Below the pieces are notes generated by a model, which had not been told where the DNA came from, ran no database searches, and saw only the letters and a list, made by a program, of their open reading frames with translations. From Anaplasma centrale str. Israel (lineage in GTDB: Bacteria > Pseudomonadota > Alphaproteobacteria > Rickettsiales > Anaplasmataceae), in the NCBI RefSeq assembly GCF_000024505.1, contig NC_013532.1, positions 930,001-994,000 of the forward strand: DNA of 64,000 bases, given 5' to 3'. The position numbers and the translations under genes were made by a program. Below are positions 46,532 to 55,538 of the stretch, piece by piece (within the stretch, counting starts at the first letter, position 1; every line of letters starts with the position of its first letter).

Positions 46532-48814
46532 TCATTCCACAATCTCCCGCTTGCCGAGCTGCCCTGAGGTTATCACCCCTTCCCTTTCCATGCGCTCGAC
46601 GAGGTTTGCCGCCCTGTTATACCCTATTCTTAGCTGTCTTTGTACGTAGCTTATAGACGTTTTACGATCCCGCAGAACTATTGCCACCGCCTTTTCGTAT
46701 AGGCTGTCATCAGAAGAACAGCGGAGGTCCTCCCCATCTTTTTCTTCGCACTCAAGAACCCTGGCAATACCATCTACGTAATCCGGCCTTCCCTGCATCT
46801 TCAAGTGGTTTACAACATCCTGCACTTCATTGTCGCTAACAAACGCACCGTGAACCCGTCTTATTCTCCCACCGGAGACCATATATAGCATGTCACCCAT
46901 GCCGAGTAGCTGCTCTGCACCCTGCTCTCCAAGAATTGTCCTGCTATCTATCTTGGAAGTCACAGAGAAGCTGACTCTAGTGGGGAAATTCGCCTTGATA
47001 ACGCCCGTGATAACATCAACCGAAGGTCTCTGCGTAGCCATTATTATGTGTATTCCGGCAGCGCGGGCCATTTGAGATAATCTCTGTATGGATGATTCAA
47101 TCTCCTTACCGGACACGATCATGAGATCGGCCATTTCATCCACCACAACAACTATGTAGGGAAATTGGACCTTCTCTATGGGCGTCCTCTCAAACACCGG
47201 TTCCCCCGTATCTGCGTCGAAGCCCGTCTGCAATACCCTTTCAAGCACGGCCCCGCTGCTTATCGCCTCCTTGATCTTCGCGTTATAGCCGGTAACATTC
47301 CGCACACCCACCGCGGACATGAGCCTATAGCGCTCTTCCATCTCCGACACCACCCATTTCAACACGGCCACCGCCTTTTTGGGCTCAGTAACCACCGGAG
47401 TAAGTAGGTGAGGAATGTTATCATATATAGATAGCTCCAACACTTTTGGGTCAATCATGATCATCCTGCACTGCTCGGGAGTGAGGCGGTACAATAGTGA
47501 TAAAATCATGGTATTGATGCCCACAGATTTACCAGAACCGGTGGTTCCAGCAATCAAAAGGTGTGGCATTTTTGTCAAGTCGGCAACTACCGCTTCCCCA
47601 TCTATGCCCTTACCAAGAATTATTGGAAGTTTTAAGTCAGGATCAGCATATTCCTTACTTTCCATGAGGCCACGCAGCATTACGATTTCTCTGCGCTGAT
47701 TGGGAATTTCTATACCCAAAACATTCCTCCCAGGAATCACCGAAATCCTGGTAGACAGCGCACTCATGGACCGAGCAATATCGTCTGACAATCCTATCAC
47801 CCTAGATGATTTTGTCCCAGCAGAGGGCTCAAACTCATATAAAGTCACCACCGGCCCGTGGCGCACGTCGATTATCTTGCCATATACACCAAAATCCTTC
47901 AGCACTGAATACAGGGCATCGGTTTCGTCCCGGTGGTCGGGCATATTGTCGCAATTAGCCTCAGCCGATGGTGCACGCTCCGCAAGCAATTTTACTTGGG
48001 GCAGGACAAACTCCACAGATTCTTTCCTTTCCACCCTTTTCTTCGGCTGTTTCGGGAGAGAGGCAACCCACGTAGCAGTACTTGCACTGCGCGGCGGCTG
48101 TTGTGGTGGAGGAGAAGACTGTGGCTGCTCCGCAGCCCGCGGAATTTGTCGCAGAATGGGTGTGGGCTCCATAGACGCAAACGACAGTAATGTGGGCAGC
48201 AATGTTGGGCATTCAGCCGAATGGGACATTTCCTCTGTTGTAAATAAATCTTCCTCATGCCCACCAACGTTAAGTCCGCTCACCCGCGCTTTAAACCTTG
48301 CAAAGAGATCACACAGAGCAGCAACCAGCCCCCAGCCGACAGAGCCAATCAGGCCTATAACAACAAGACCTACCAGCGCGGAAATGGGAAGCGATGCTAG
48401 TTTGGAACCTACAAAACCGCCATGGTAGAACTTACTTGTCGCGCTGAGCGATAGCTTTGACAATATGCCACCAACTCCAATAGTAACGATTAGGACACAC
48501 GGTATGTGCATCCTCCGAACCAAGGTAGGTACGCACCTTAGCCTAAAAAGAGGAAGTGCTCCACACAAAACCCCAGAAAACCCAAACAGCTGGACTGCTA
48601 AATCTCCCACATATGCTCCTGGAACACCCATCAAATTCTGAATGGTGACATCACTCAACATACCAGCCGTGTTCAGCGATGCATCAGACGGATCGTATGT
48701 GAGCACAGACAAGGTAACAAACACAGCCACCAAAAAACGGAAAGTGAACCTGCACCAAGTCGCGATGCAATCCTTCAGCATGTACCACCTATCCAAAATA
48801 GTAGCGCAGGGCAT
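46532..48814 (-). CDS. ftsK: DNA translocase FtsK
   Basis: 760 residues from ATG 48814; ATG 48781 is an alternative that would avoid overlapping yggT. FtsK anchors at the septum and pumps DNA to resolve chromosome dimers. About four N-terminal membrane helices (residues 20-170) are followed by a Pro/Gln linker and the motor: Walker A at about 420-431 ([14 protein letters not shown]), Walker B in [10 protein letters not shown], and [15 protein letters not shown]. The C-terminal gamma winged helix ([27 protein letters not shown]) reads KOPS sites. The length is usual for alphaproteobacteria. It begins within the end of yggT. Confidence 0.96.
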   Translation of the reverse strand: MPCATILDRWYMLKDCIATWCRFTFRFLVAVFVTLSVLTYDPSDASLNTAGMLSDVTIQNLMGVPGAYVGDLAVQLFGFSGVLCGALPLFRLRCVPTLVRRMHIPCVLIVTIGVGGILSKLSLSATSKFYHGGFVGSKLASLPISALVGLVVIGLIGSVGWGLVAALCDLFARFKARVSGLNVGGHEEDLFTTEEMSHSAECPTLLPTLLSFASMEPTPILRQIPRAAEQPQSSPPPQQPPRSASTATWVASLPKQPKKRVERKESVEFVLPQVKLLAERAPSAEANCDNMPDHRDETDALYSVLKDFGVYGKIIDVRHGPVVTLYEFEPSAGTKSSRVIGLSDDIARSMSALSTRISVIPGRNVLGIEIPNQRREIVMLRGLMESKEYADPDLKLPIILGKGIDGEAVVADLTKMPHLLIAGTTGSGKSVGINTMILSLLYRLTPEQCRMIMIDPKVLELSIYDNIPHLLTPVVTEPKKAVAVLKWVVSEMEERYRLMSAVGVRNVTGYNAKIKEAISSGAVLERVLQTGFDADTGEPVFERTPIEKVQFPYIVVVVDEMADLMIVSGKEIESSIQRLSQMARAAGIHIIMATQRPSVDVITGVIKANFPTRVSFSVTSKIDSRTILGEQGAEQLLGMGDMLYMVSGGRIRRVHGAFVSDNEVQDVVNHLKMQGRPDYVDGIARVLECEEKDGEDLRCSSDDSLYEKAVAIVLRDRKTSISYVQRQLRIGYNRAANLVERMEREGVITSGQLGKREIVE

Positions 48815-49070
48815 ATCTGAAAAAGCTTATGGCCACCAGGAGTATCAGAGGAGAGAAGTCAAAACCTGAAACGCTAGGTACATACCTACGGAGCACGGAG
48901 ATAGCAGGGTTAAGTGCCCTAGACAGCGCGGAAAACACCCGGTATACAAACTCGTTATACCTGTTAACAACACCCATGGCAATCAGCCACCCCAGCAACA
49001 CCCAGGTAATGAGCGCAATGTTATATATGCTCAGTAATGTATCAACAAGGTAGGCCACTGGGTGCATCAC
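48789..49070 (-). CDS. yggT: YggT family membrane protein
   Basis: 93 residues with two hydrophobic segments ([20 protein letters not shown] and [18 protein letters not shown]) and the family pattern N-P-x(4-5)-L-R-x(3)-P ([21 protein letters not shown]). YggT proteins are small inner-membrane proteins, some linked to osmotic tolerance or division. The 3' end overlaps the longest ftsK start by 26 nt, so the two are probably co-transcribed. Confidence 0.88.
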   Translation of the reverse strand: MMHPVAYLVDTLLSIYNIALITWVLLGWLIAMGVVNRYNEFVYRVFSALSRALNPAISVLRRYVPSVSGFDFSPLILLVAISFFRYALRYYFG

Positions 49071-49205
49071 TGAACCTCTCCACTATATCATGAATCCAAC
49101 AACAGTTGGCCATTATACAAGAATCATAAGCAATAAAAAACCGTAAAAATAGCCTCATTCCCCAGGTTGGGTAAGCCATACGAAAATCAAAGAGAAAAAT
49201 TCGTC

Positions 49206-49234
49206 TTGAAGGATATACGGTTATTGTGTATAGT
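49206..49234 (+). promoter_or_regulatory. Candidate promoter for the CBS-domain gene
   Basis: TTGAAG (49206-49211), 17-bp spacer, TATAGT (49229-49234). Transcription near 49241 leaves a leader of only about 11 nt to TTG 49252, or 23 nt to GTG 49264. Confidence 0.45.
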
Positions 49235-49251
49235 CGACCCCGGAGTGGGTT

Positions 49252-50520
49252 TTGTTCCCTGTAGTGTTTCTTATTTTCGCTTTTTTGCTGTTGGCCTCCG
49301 CCTTTTTTTCGGCTGCGGAGACCGCGCTGACTTCCGTGAGCGCCTCCTCCATACACAGATTGGTCCTTGGCGGGGACAGAAGGGCGAAAATTGTGGAATC
49401 GCTCAGCAGGCGGAAAGAGATGGTCATCAGCGCCATGCTTGTTGGCAACACGATAGTTAATATATCTTCCTCCTCAGTTGCAACTGCTATGTTTCTGGGC
49501 TTTTTGGGCCCAGAGGGAATTGTGGTCTCCACAGTTACGGTTACCCTTCTGATTCTACTGTTCGCGGAAGTCCTTCCAAAAACGTATGCCATACACAATC
49601 CTGAAAGGATATCACTACGCTCCGCCAGGCTTGTGGCGTGTTGTTCGTTCGTTCTTTCGCCGTTGTGCTCGCTTATCACGCACATTGTTAACTACACGTT
49701 GAGAATACTTGGCATACAAGAGCAAAAAGAGATAGTTTCGGCGGCAGAAGCCATGCGCAGCCTGATATTAATGCACGGAAGCAAGGGCACCATGCTAAAG
49801 CGAGATCTAGATATGCTTAGCAGTGTATTAGACCTCGCAGAAACCGAAATATCTCAGGTGATGACGCACAGGAAGAATTTGTTCGCGCTAAACATAGACG
49901 AGGACGTAGATGTTCTGGTAAAGCAGATCCTACAAAGCAGCCATAGCAGAATCCCGATGTGGCAGCGGAGCGAAGAGTCGATAGTTGGTGTTGTGCACGT
50001 TAGGGACGTAACAGATTTGGTGCGAGAGAAAAGCAGCAACGTAGCCAAGGAAGATATTTGTAGGATAATGACTAAGCCCTGGTTTGTACCCGATACAACA
50101 CCCTTGAGCGTCCAGCTGCATAACTTTCGCAAAAAGCGTAGACACTTGGCCCTAGTTGTCGATGAGTATGGCACCTTGCAAGGCGCGGTAACGTTGGAAG
50201 ATATTTTGGAGGAGATAGTGGGAGATATCTCTGACGAGCACGATGTTGTACCTGAGAGTTTCATAACGGCCATTAGCAATAGCGAGTATTACATCAGCGG
50301 TGAGGCACCGATTAGAGACGTCAATAGGGAATTGGGCTGGAGTTTACCGGAAGAGGCGTCCACGCTGGCCGGCCTTATCTTACATGAAGTAGAGCGAATA
50401 CCAGAAGAGGGCGAGGTTTTTCAGTTACACGGATTCTCATTCAAAATTCTGAAAAAAAACGGGAACATAATATCGTTAATTGGCATAAGCATACTGAGTG
50501 ATGGTTCGGAGGAGACCTAA
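49252..50520 (+). CDS. CorC/HlyC-type CBS domain membrane protein
   Basis: 422 residues from TTG 49252 (GTG 49264 is an alternative; the frame is closed by TAG at 49231). The N-terminal DUF21/CNNM transmembrane domain (about 1-180) includes FFSAAETALTSVSASSIHRL and GNTIVNISSSSVATAMFLGF. Two CBS domains follow (about 200-320; VMTHRKNLFALN, IMTKPWFVPDTT, VVDEYGTLQGAVTLEDILEE). A C-terminal transporter-associated domain (about 335-415) has REL and AGLILHEVERIPEEGE. Members take part in magnesium or cobalt efflux/homeostasis; some are labelled hemolysins without proof. The exact role here is unknown. Confidence 0.9.
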   Translation: MFPVVFLIFAFLLLASAFFSAAETALTSVSASSIHRLVLGGDRRAKIVESLSRRKEMVISAMLVGNTIVNISSSSVATAMFLGFLGPEGIVVSTVTVTLLILLFAEVLPKTYAIHNPERISLRSARLVACCSFVLSPLCSLITHIVNYTLRILGIQEQKEIVSAAEAMRSLILMHGSKGTMLKRDLDMLSSVLDLAETEISQVMTHRKNLFALNIDEDVDVLVKQILQSSHSRIPMWQRSEESIVGVVHVRDVTDLVREKSSNVAKEDICRIMTKPWFVPDTTPLSVQLHNFRKKRRHLALVVDEYGTLQGAVTLEDILEEIVGDISDEHDVVPESFITAISNSEYYISGEAPIRDVNRELGWSLPEEASTLAGLILHEVERIPEEGEVFQLHGFSFKILKKNGNIISLIGISILSDGSEET

Positions 50521-50560
50521 CAGGAGGCTTTGAACATTGCATCCACTGCCCAAGCATTGG

Positions 50561-50626
50561 ATTTTAGGATACTTTCCAGATCTGCAGTTTGCACATCTTC
50601 CTGGCCTAGGTATACGTCGTGTGCCC
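50561..50626 (-). pseudogene. Duplicated internal fragment of thiE
   Basis: About 66 nt closely match 50959-51024 inside thiE, in the same orientation, with roughly eight differences. It lies just past the thiE stop and has no start or complete domain, so it is a remnant of a partial duplication. Confidence 0.8.
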
Positions 50627-50635
50627 AAAAAACCT

Positions 50636-51658
50636 CTATACATCAAAGGCCCGCTGAAGGTTCAGCATGGCAGCTTCTGGATCTTCAGCTCTGGTGACGG
50701 CTGAAATCACGGCCACACCTGATACACCGCAGTTGACGACGGACCCTATATTAGACGCATCTATCCCCCCAATGCCTACCACAGGAAGCTTAGCGCACTG
50801 CACCCACTGCTTTAGTAGTTGTAACCCCTGAGGCTTAAACCTCATATCCTTCGAGGTAGTATGAAACACCGGCCCAAGAGCGACGTAGGAAGGGCGAATA
50901 AAGCATGCGCGTGCCAGTTCATGATAGCAGTGCGTGCTCAAGCCCAGCTTCATTTTAGATTTTAGGATACTTTCCAGGTCTGCGGTTTGCACATCTTCCT
51001 GGCCCAGGTGTACACCATGTGCCCCATGTTCTATGGCGATATTCCAATGGTCGTTCACAATCAAGCATACCCCTTTGTCTTTAGACAGCTGCGCACAGCG
51101 CCGGACCATTCTATCAACCTCGCCTATCGGCGCCTCCTTGGCTCTCAATTGGATGGTTTTCACGCCACAACGCACTGCTCGCTCAAACCAGGTATCGTCA
51201 GGCACAATGAGATACAAACCTATGTTTTCAAGCTTATCAAAGCCATACATAGTATCCCGACAATCAAACCCACTTGCAATCCTAGGAAAGTATTCACCAT
51301 TGATGTTGTACGGATTCCAATCTGCAACTGAGCCACCAGAGACGACTGCGCTCGCTAGCATCCTGGCCAGCACAATACAATCAAGCCTCGCGTCTTTCAT
51401 ATCCTTGCACTTTGTCGTGTTTAGCACATGATCGGCCACGTGCCTGTAGGAGCGGGCAAAGGTATCACAGTCGGTGGGCCCGGGGCATTTGTACAGGAGT
51501 TTTATTTCCTCATTCCCATCAAAGTAATAATCCGCATAGGTGCCGTCAGCGCATTCCGCATTGACGGCGTAAACGTCCCCTTCACCCTGCAAATGGGCAT
51601 CACGCACGGCTTCCGCAACCGCACAGCTGGCCATATTGTCTCCGCGCATCAGATGCAT
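50636..51658 (-). CDS. thiE: Thiamine phosphate synthase with N-terminal extension
   Basis: 340 residues from ATG 51658. Residues about 147-335 are a ThiE TIM barrel: GLYLIVPDDTWFERAVRCGV, KTIQLRAKE, VCLIVNDHWNIAIEHGAHGV, HLGQEDVQTADL, LGLSTHCYHEL, SYVALGPVFHTTSKDM, VVGIGGI. ThiE joins HMP-PP and thiazole phosphate to give thiamine phosphate. The first ~145 residues (Cys- and Asp-rich, DCIVLARMLASAVV) match no domain I know; the protein is nearly twice the minimal ThiE. The upstream region with the start codon is present in tandem copies, and an internal piece is copied downstream, so the locus has been rearranged. Confidence 0.9.
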   Translation of the reverse strand: MHLMRGDNMASCAVAEAVRDAHLQGEGDVYAVNAECADGTYADYYFDGNEEIKLLYKCPGPTDCDTFARSYRHVADHVLNTTKCKDMKDARLDCIVLARMLASAVVSGGSVADWNPYNINGEYFPRIASGFDCRDTMYGFDKLENIGLYLIVPDDTWFERAVRCGVKTIQLRAKEAPIGEVDRMVRRCAQLSKDKGVCLIVNDHWNIAIEHGAHGVHLGQEDVQTADLESILKSKMKLGLSTHCYHELARACFIRPSYVALGPVFHTTSKDMRFKPQGLQLLKQWVQCAKLPVVGIGGIDASNIGSVVNCGVSGVAVISAVTRAEDPEAAMLNLQRAFDV

Positions 51659-51972
51659 TTCATACCGATAAAGGTTCGCTTGAGGTTTTGCCCATTATTC
51701 CCCGAAGGATGTCGTTATACAAGATTACTGCACACCACCCGGAGCCGAAAAGCACTCATATTTTCCCTCCGCAACCGCGCAGCTGGCCATATTGTCTCCG
51801 CGCATCAGATGCATTTCCACCGATAAAGGTTCGCTTGAGGTTTTGCCCATTATTCCCCGAAGAATGTCGTTATACAAGATTACTTACACGCCACCCGGAG
51901 CCGAAAGCACCCATATTTTCCCTCCGCAACCGCATAGCTGGCCATATTGTCTCCGCGCATCAGATGCATTTT
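51613..51972 (-). repeat. Tandem duplications of the thiE promoter and start region
   Basis: A unit of about 155 bp starts at 51613, 51769 and 51924 (the third is cut at about 51972). Each carries ATG plus the first 15-16 codons of thiE (MHLMRGDNMAS). The two outer copies diverge after that point and stop soon. In copy 1, on the minus strand, TTGTAT (51717-51722), a 17-bp spacer and AATAAT (51694-51699) form a candidate promoter, also present in copy 2. The copies differ by a few bases and small indels. Confidence 0.85.
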
Positions 51973-52070
51973 ACACCAATTAAGCCTTACTAAGTTCGCA
52001 GTATTCCGTAGCACACGCCGCCACACTAGGTTATGAGCCCCACCCCAGCAGGCAAAAGCACGCATCGTGG

Positions 52071-52910
52071 TTAGTAGAGGGCATCCCCAGTTCGGTTATT
52101 CTTCCTGTTGAAAAATTGTATGATCGTGGCTGCAATCTCCTCAACAGATTTTTGCGTCACGTCTATTGTGGGCCATCTGTTTTTCGCGCATATTTTTTTC
52201 ATCTCGCTAATCTCCTCCACAACCTGCTCGTAACTCACGTAGTTACAATTTTCCTGGTGCTTCATCGAGATTAACCTGTTACGTCGAATCTGTATCAACC
52301 TATCAGCGTCAATAGTGAGCCCAACAACGAGCTTGTCCGCAATTGTGGCCGGGTCTACCGGTAGCTGAACGGAACACACCAGAGGAATGTTCACAACCCT
52401 GTATCCGCGGTATGCGAGGTATATACTGGTGGGAGATTTGGAAGTTCTCGACACGCCCACTATGATGATATCGGCCTGGTCTATATCCCACAAATTCTGG
52501 CCATCATCGTGGGAAATAGTATAGTTTATGGCATCAATGCGATTAAAATACTCATCACCGAGCTTGTGTGGATGTGCGTTAGGGTCTTTTGTCACCTGGA
52601 GGTAGCAGGAAATCTCCCTTATAACGTGCGCGAGAACCGGTATACATCGGACGCTCTGCGCCGTCGCCTTTTCTTTCAAGTACTTCCTGAGGTCATCATC
52701 AACCACGGTGTACATTATGAGGTTATGCCTTTCGGGGTTGATGTTCAGCATAACCTTATCCACCTGACGCTTGCTGCCAACCAGCGACCATACAAACTCG
52801 TTGACCTCTAAAGACTTAAAGTGCTCCACCGCAGACCTTGCCACAGCAATTACGGTCTCACACGTGGAATCAGAGACAAGATGCAAGTCTAAAACAGCCT
52901 TATTACGCAT
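52071..52910 (-). CDS. ppsR: Pyruvate, phosphate dikinase / PEP synthase regulatory protein
   Basis: 279 residues from ATG 52910 (the frame extends to 52946). It belongs to the DUF299 family: bifunctional kinases/pyrophosphorylases that use ADP to phosphorylate a Thr of PPDK or PEP synthase and inorganic phosphate to reverse this. Visible hallmarks are HLVSDSTCETV at the N-terminus, the P-loop GVSRTSKSPTSIYLAYRG, and NIPLV with the C-terminal RLIQIRRNRLISM. Anaplasmataceae use PPDK in gluconeogenesis-type carbon flow, so PPDK is the likely target; that gene is not in the window. Confidence 0.93.
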   Translation of the reverse strand: MRNKAVLDLHLVSDSTCETVIAVARSAVEHFKSLEVNEFVWSLVGSKRQVDKVMLNINPERHNLIMYTVVDDDLRKYLKEKATAQSVRCIPVLAHVIREISCYLQVTKDPNAHPHKLGDEYFNRIDAINYTISHDDGQNLWDIDQADIIIVGVSRTSKSPTSIYLAYRGYRVVNIPLVCSVQLPVDPATIADKLVVGLTIDADRLIQIRRNRLISMKHQENCNYVSYEQVVEEISEMKKICAKNRWPTIDVTQKSVEEIAATIIQFFNRKNNRTGDALY

Positions 52911-53113
52911 AGCAGAGTGAGAGAGCACTGCGCCAGGGTAACACAAACCATGACCGCCAGCAATAGCAGATGCGGAAAGGGCCCATCGTGGCAGCAGAAA
53001 ATCCTAACGCAGCCAACCGGGACGGAAGGCAGACAGACCGCGGGGAAAGGACTGAAGATTAGTGGAAAAACTCACCGTATGGCCACCGACACGAGAAGGC
53101 GTAGCGCACCTCC

Positions 53114-53932
53114 TCATGCCTGTAGCCTGCAGTCCCAACACATGATGTTCCCCTTGGACACAGAGCGGAGATCGCTGGCATCCACCTCACCCGCACACTT
53201 AATGCATTTTATATCCTCGCTGGGAGACACGTTTCGATCGACAGCTATTCTATCATCAAAAACGAAGCACTCTCCCTCCCACAGGCTATCATCGCCGCGC
53301 ATAGTTTCCAGGTAATTCAGTATGCCACCTCTGAGATGGTAAACGTTCCGAAAGCCCAAACTACGCATAAAGGCAGTAGACTTCTCGCACCTTATGCCCC
53401 CAGTGCAGTACATGGCAACGCAGGCATCCCTCTCCTTATCCAGCGCCCAGTTCCTTGCCCACTCAGGGAACTCTCTAAACGAAGAAGTGCCGGGGTCTAT
53501 CGCGCCTTTGAACCTACCTAGCCTGACTTCATAGTCGTTTCTCGTGTCAATCACATGCACATCAGGAGAAGACACAAACTCGTCCCAGTCGCGGGGGTCA
53601 ATGTACTCTCCCCTAAGCGAGCAGTCAAACCCGTCGATGCCCAGGCGCACCACCTCACGCTTCAGCCGAACTTTCATCTTGGCAAATGGCTCTCTATCGG
53701 AGTGGCTCTCGTGATATTTCATGCCACGCAGCCGGTCATCCGAGTCTAAAAAAGAAAAAAACTCCCCTATGGATTGGCGGCTTCCGGCTATAGTCGCATT
53801 GATGCCCTGCTCGGCCAGAATCACAGTTCCTTTAATGCCGCGTGACAAGCAAAACTCCAAAATCACAGGCTTCATGTCATAGTAATTGTGCAGGTGGACA
53901 AAGCGGTAAAAGGCCGCAATAACGTAACCCAT
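53114..53932 (-). CDS. trhO: tRNA uridine(34) hydroxylase, rhodanese-like
   Basis: 272 residues from ATG 53932 (ATG-type start at 53947 would add five). N-terminal acylphosphatase-like part (KGTVILAEQGINATIAGS, the G-T-x-L-x-A-x-E-G-I-N hallmark), then a rhodanese domain with VIDTRNDYEVRLGRFKGAI and active Cys in MYCTGGIRCEKS, and a C-terminal zinc-type Cys set (CIKCAGEV, MCWDCRLQ). TrhO makes 5-hydroxyuridine at the wobble position of several tRNAs. It stands alone on the minus strand. Confidence 0.93.
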   Translation of the reverse strand: MGYVIAAFYRFVHLHNYYDMKPVILEFCLSRGIKGTVILAEQGINATIAGSRQSIGEFFSFLDSDDRLRGMKYHESHSDREPFAKMKVRLKREVVRLGIDGFDCSLRGEYIDPRDWDEFVSSPDVHVIDTRNDYEVRLGRFKGAIDPGTSSFREFPEWARNWALDKERDACVAMYCTGGIRCEKSTAFMRSLGFRNVYHLRGGILNYLETMRGDDSLWEGECFVFDDRIAVDRNVSPSEDIKCIKCAGEVDASDLRSVSKGNIMCWDCRLQA

Positions 53933-54079
53933 AGCCCGGAATAACACTAGTTCAATAGCCCATGCTATTGCAGAAAGGCAAAATTGTCAATTCCGCCCCT
54001 TCCAAGCTTTATACCACACTGATCAAGAATCGGTACGTGCCAGGCCATGCTTTTCACGCAGCATAACCATTTGTGATGG

Positions 54080-55012
54080 TTACACTACTGATGCGAACAG
54101 ACTGATTACCGTTGCAACACATTGGACACACAACCTCGAAACCCGCGTAGGAAGCTGCGTATGTCGCAGGGCTTTTTTGATTTCTGGTTGCACAATCTTC
54201 GGCGCGAGGACGGTGCCGTTCCCACATTGTATGTGTAGCTCGTCATTTACTACATCACCGATCTGCGCCCCGGCAAGCTCGTAGTTATCGGCTTCCAAAA
54301 GTTTAACTCGCTTACCGTCTAAAAAGAAAAACATCCTCGGGTAAAATGCCCTAACCTGCCGACATATATAATCCGCGGCATCGTTGAAATTCACACAGAA
54401 CTCTGAGGGTTTCGCGGCATAGGTGGCCCCGGCATCATCCTGGCTTACGGACCTCATGGTATCTAAATTATCTAACACTTTAAGGAGCATTCTACCACCC
54501 ATGGTTGATAGCCTCTCGCTCAGCGCGACGATGTTCTCCCGGCTACCTATGGGCGTGCTTTCCTGCAAAAAGATATTTCCGGCGTCCAGTCGCTCATTTA
54601 ACTGCATTATGGTAACCCCGGTCACCGCGTCTCCGGACAATATTGCGTGTTGCATCGGCGCTGCGCCTCTCCACCTAGGCAGCAGGGAGGGATGGACATT
54701 TATGCACCCAAAGCGGGGAACTTCAAGCATCCACCGCGGCAAGATCATTCCGTAGGAGGCCACAATTATGGCGTCAGGCATGTACTTTTCAATTATGTCC
54801 CGTTCGCTATCAGAACTAAGCGACGCTGGTGACCTAACGGGAACATTATGCGCATCTGCATAGGCATGCACTGGTGTTTTCGTCAACAGATGCCCTCTGC
54901 CCGCAGGTTTTGGGGCCTTGGTATAAACAGCTAAAACCTCATGCTGAGAGCCTATTAGAAATTCGAGAGTCGGCACAGAGAACTCTGAAGATCCCATGAA
55001 AATTACTTTCAC
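54080..55012 (-). CDS. fmt: Methionyl-tRNA formyltransferase
   Basis: 310 residues from GTG 55012, which has GGAGG four bases upstream; the longer frame to 55081 has no ribosome site. Fmt formylates initiator Met-tRNA with 10-formyl-tetrahydrofolate. The N-terminal domain has VIFMGSSEFSVPTLEFL, NVHPSLLPRWRGAAPMQ and the GVTIMQLNERLDAG hallmark; the catalytic Asn-His-Asp set lies in INVHPS and the Asp of the LD-x-G region. A C-terminal OB-like domain (about 205-300) follows. The next feature upstream on the same strand is a CAU-anticodon tRNA. Confidence 0.95.
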   Translation of the reverse strand: MKVIFMGSSEFSVPTLEFLIGSQHEVLAVYTKAPKPAGRGHLLTKTPVHAYADAHNVPVRSPASLSSDSERDIIEKYMPDAIIVASYGMILPRWMLEVPRFGCINVHPSLLPRWRGAAPMQHAILSGDAVTGVTIMQLNERLDAGNIFLQESTPIGSRENIVALSERLSTMGGRMLLKVLDNLDTMRSVSQDDAGATYAAKPSEFCVNFNDAADYICRQVRAFYPRMFFFLDGKRVKLLEADNYELAGAQIGDVVNDELHIQCGNGTVLAPKIVQPEIKKALRHTQLPTRVSRLCVQCVATVISLFASVV

Positions 55013-55108
55013 AACACCTCCACAACTAAAGGCCGGACACGCAATCTTGGGCCATAGCTCCCAGAGGAGACGTACACGCAACAGAAGCCGGCAAGCCTGA
55101 TGAGAGTG

Positions 55109-55181
55109 TGGGGCTGGCAGGATTTGAACCTGCGGCCAACTCGTTATGAGCGAGCTGCTCTAACCCCTGAGCTACAGCCCC
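55109..55181 (-). tRNA. tRNA with CAU anticodon, probably Ile2
   Basis: 73 nt with intact acceptor (GGGGCTG/CAGCCCC), D arm (GCTCAGGGGTTAGAGC), anticodon arm (GCTCG-CTCATAA-CGAGT) and T arm (GGTTCAAATCC). The CAU anticodon fits elongator Met or Ile2 (lysidine-modified). The D loop and T loop resemble E. coli Ile2 more than Met; this is a judgement. CCA is not encoded. Confidence 0.92.
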
Positions 55182-55538
55182 ATCACTAGCCCATTGTACG
55201 ACACCGCACGCAAATTACAACGAGTATTCCGGTTCTAGTGGACCAAAAACCACCGGTCAAGCACCCTCAACCACATGCACACACGCCAGCCGAGCGCACA
55301 GGCTATAAAGCCAACACCGTAAACCTACACGAACAAGGCTCCGGCATCCCCGGACCCACAACACAAAGATCCGCACGGAAACCGTGTACACTCCGCGTCA
55401 CATAATTATCCCACACTAAGCGCGTGGAGAGCCTGGGCACCACCCACCAACACCACAAAAACATATGCAACGTGTGGCGCACACCGCAACCCAGCGCCAA
55501 CAGCACGGCAACGCGGCCGTGTGCGTCACAACCGCCTC
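55182..55538. other. Gap upstream of the tRNA and after lon
   Basis: About 350 nt rich in CA/AC steps, with no supported gene, promoter or terminator. Confidence 0.5.

Noticed and set aside
47700-48428. Open frame of 242 codons on the plus strand opposite ftsK
   Set aside because: Antisense shadow of the FtsK linker and motor.
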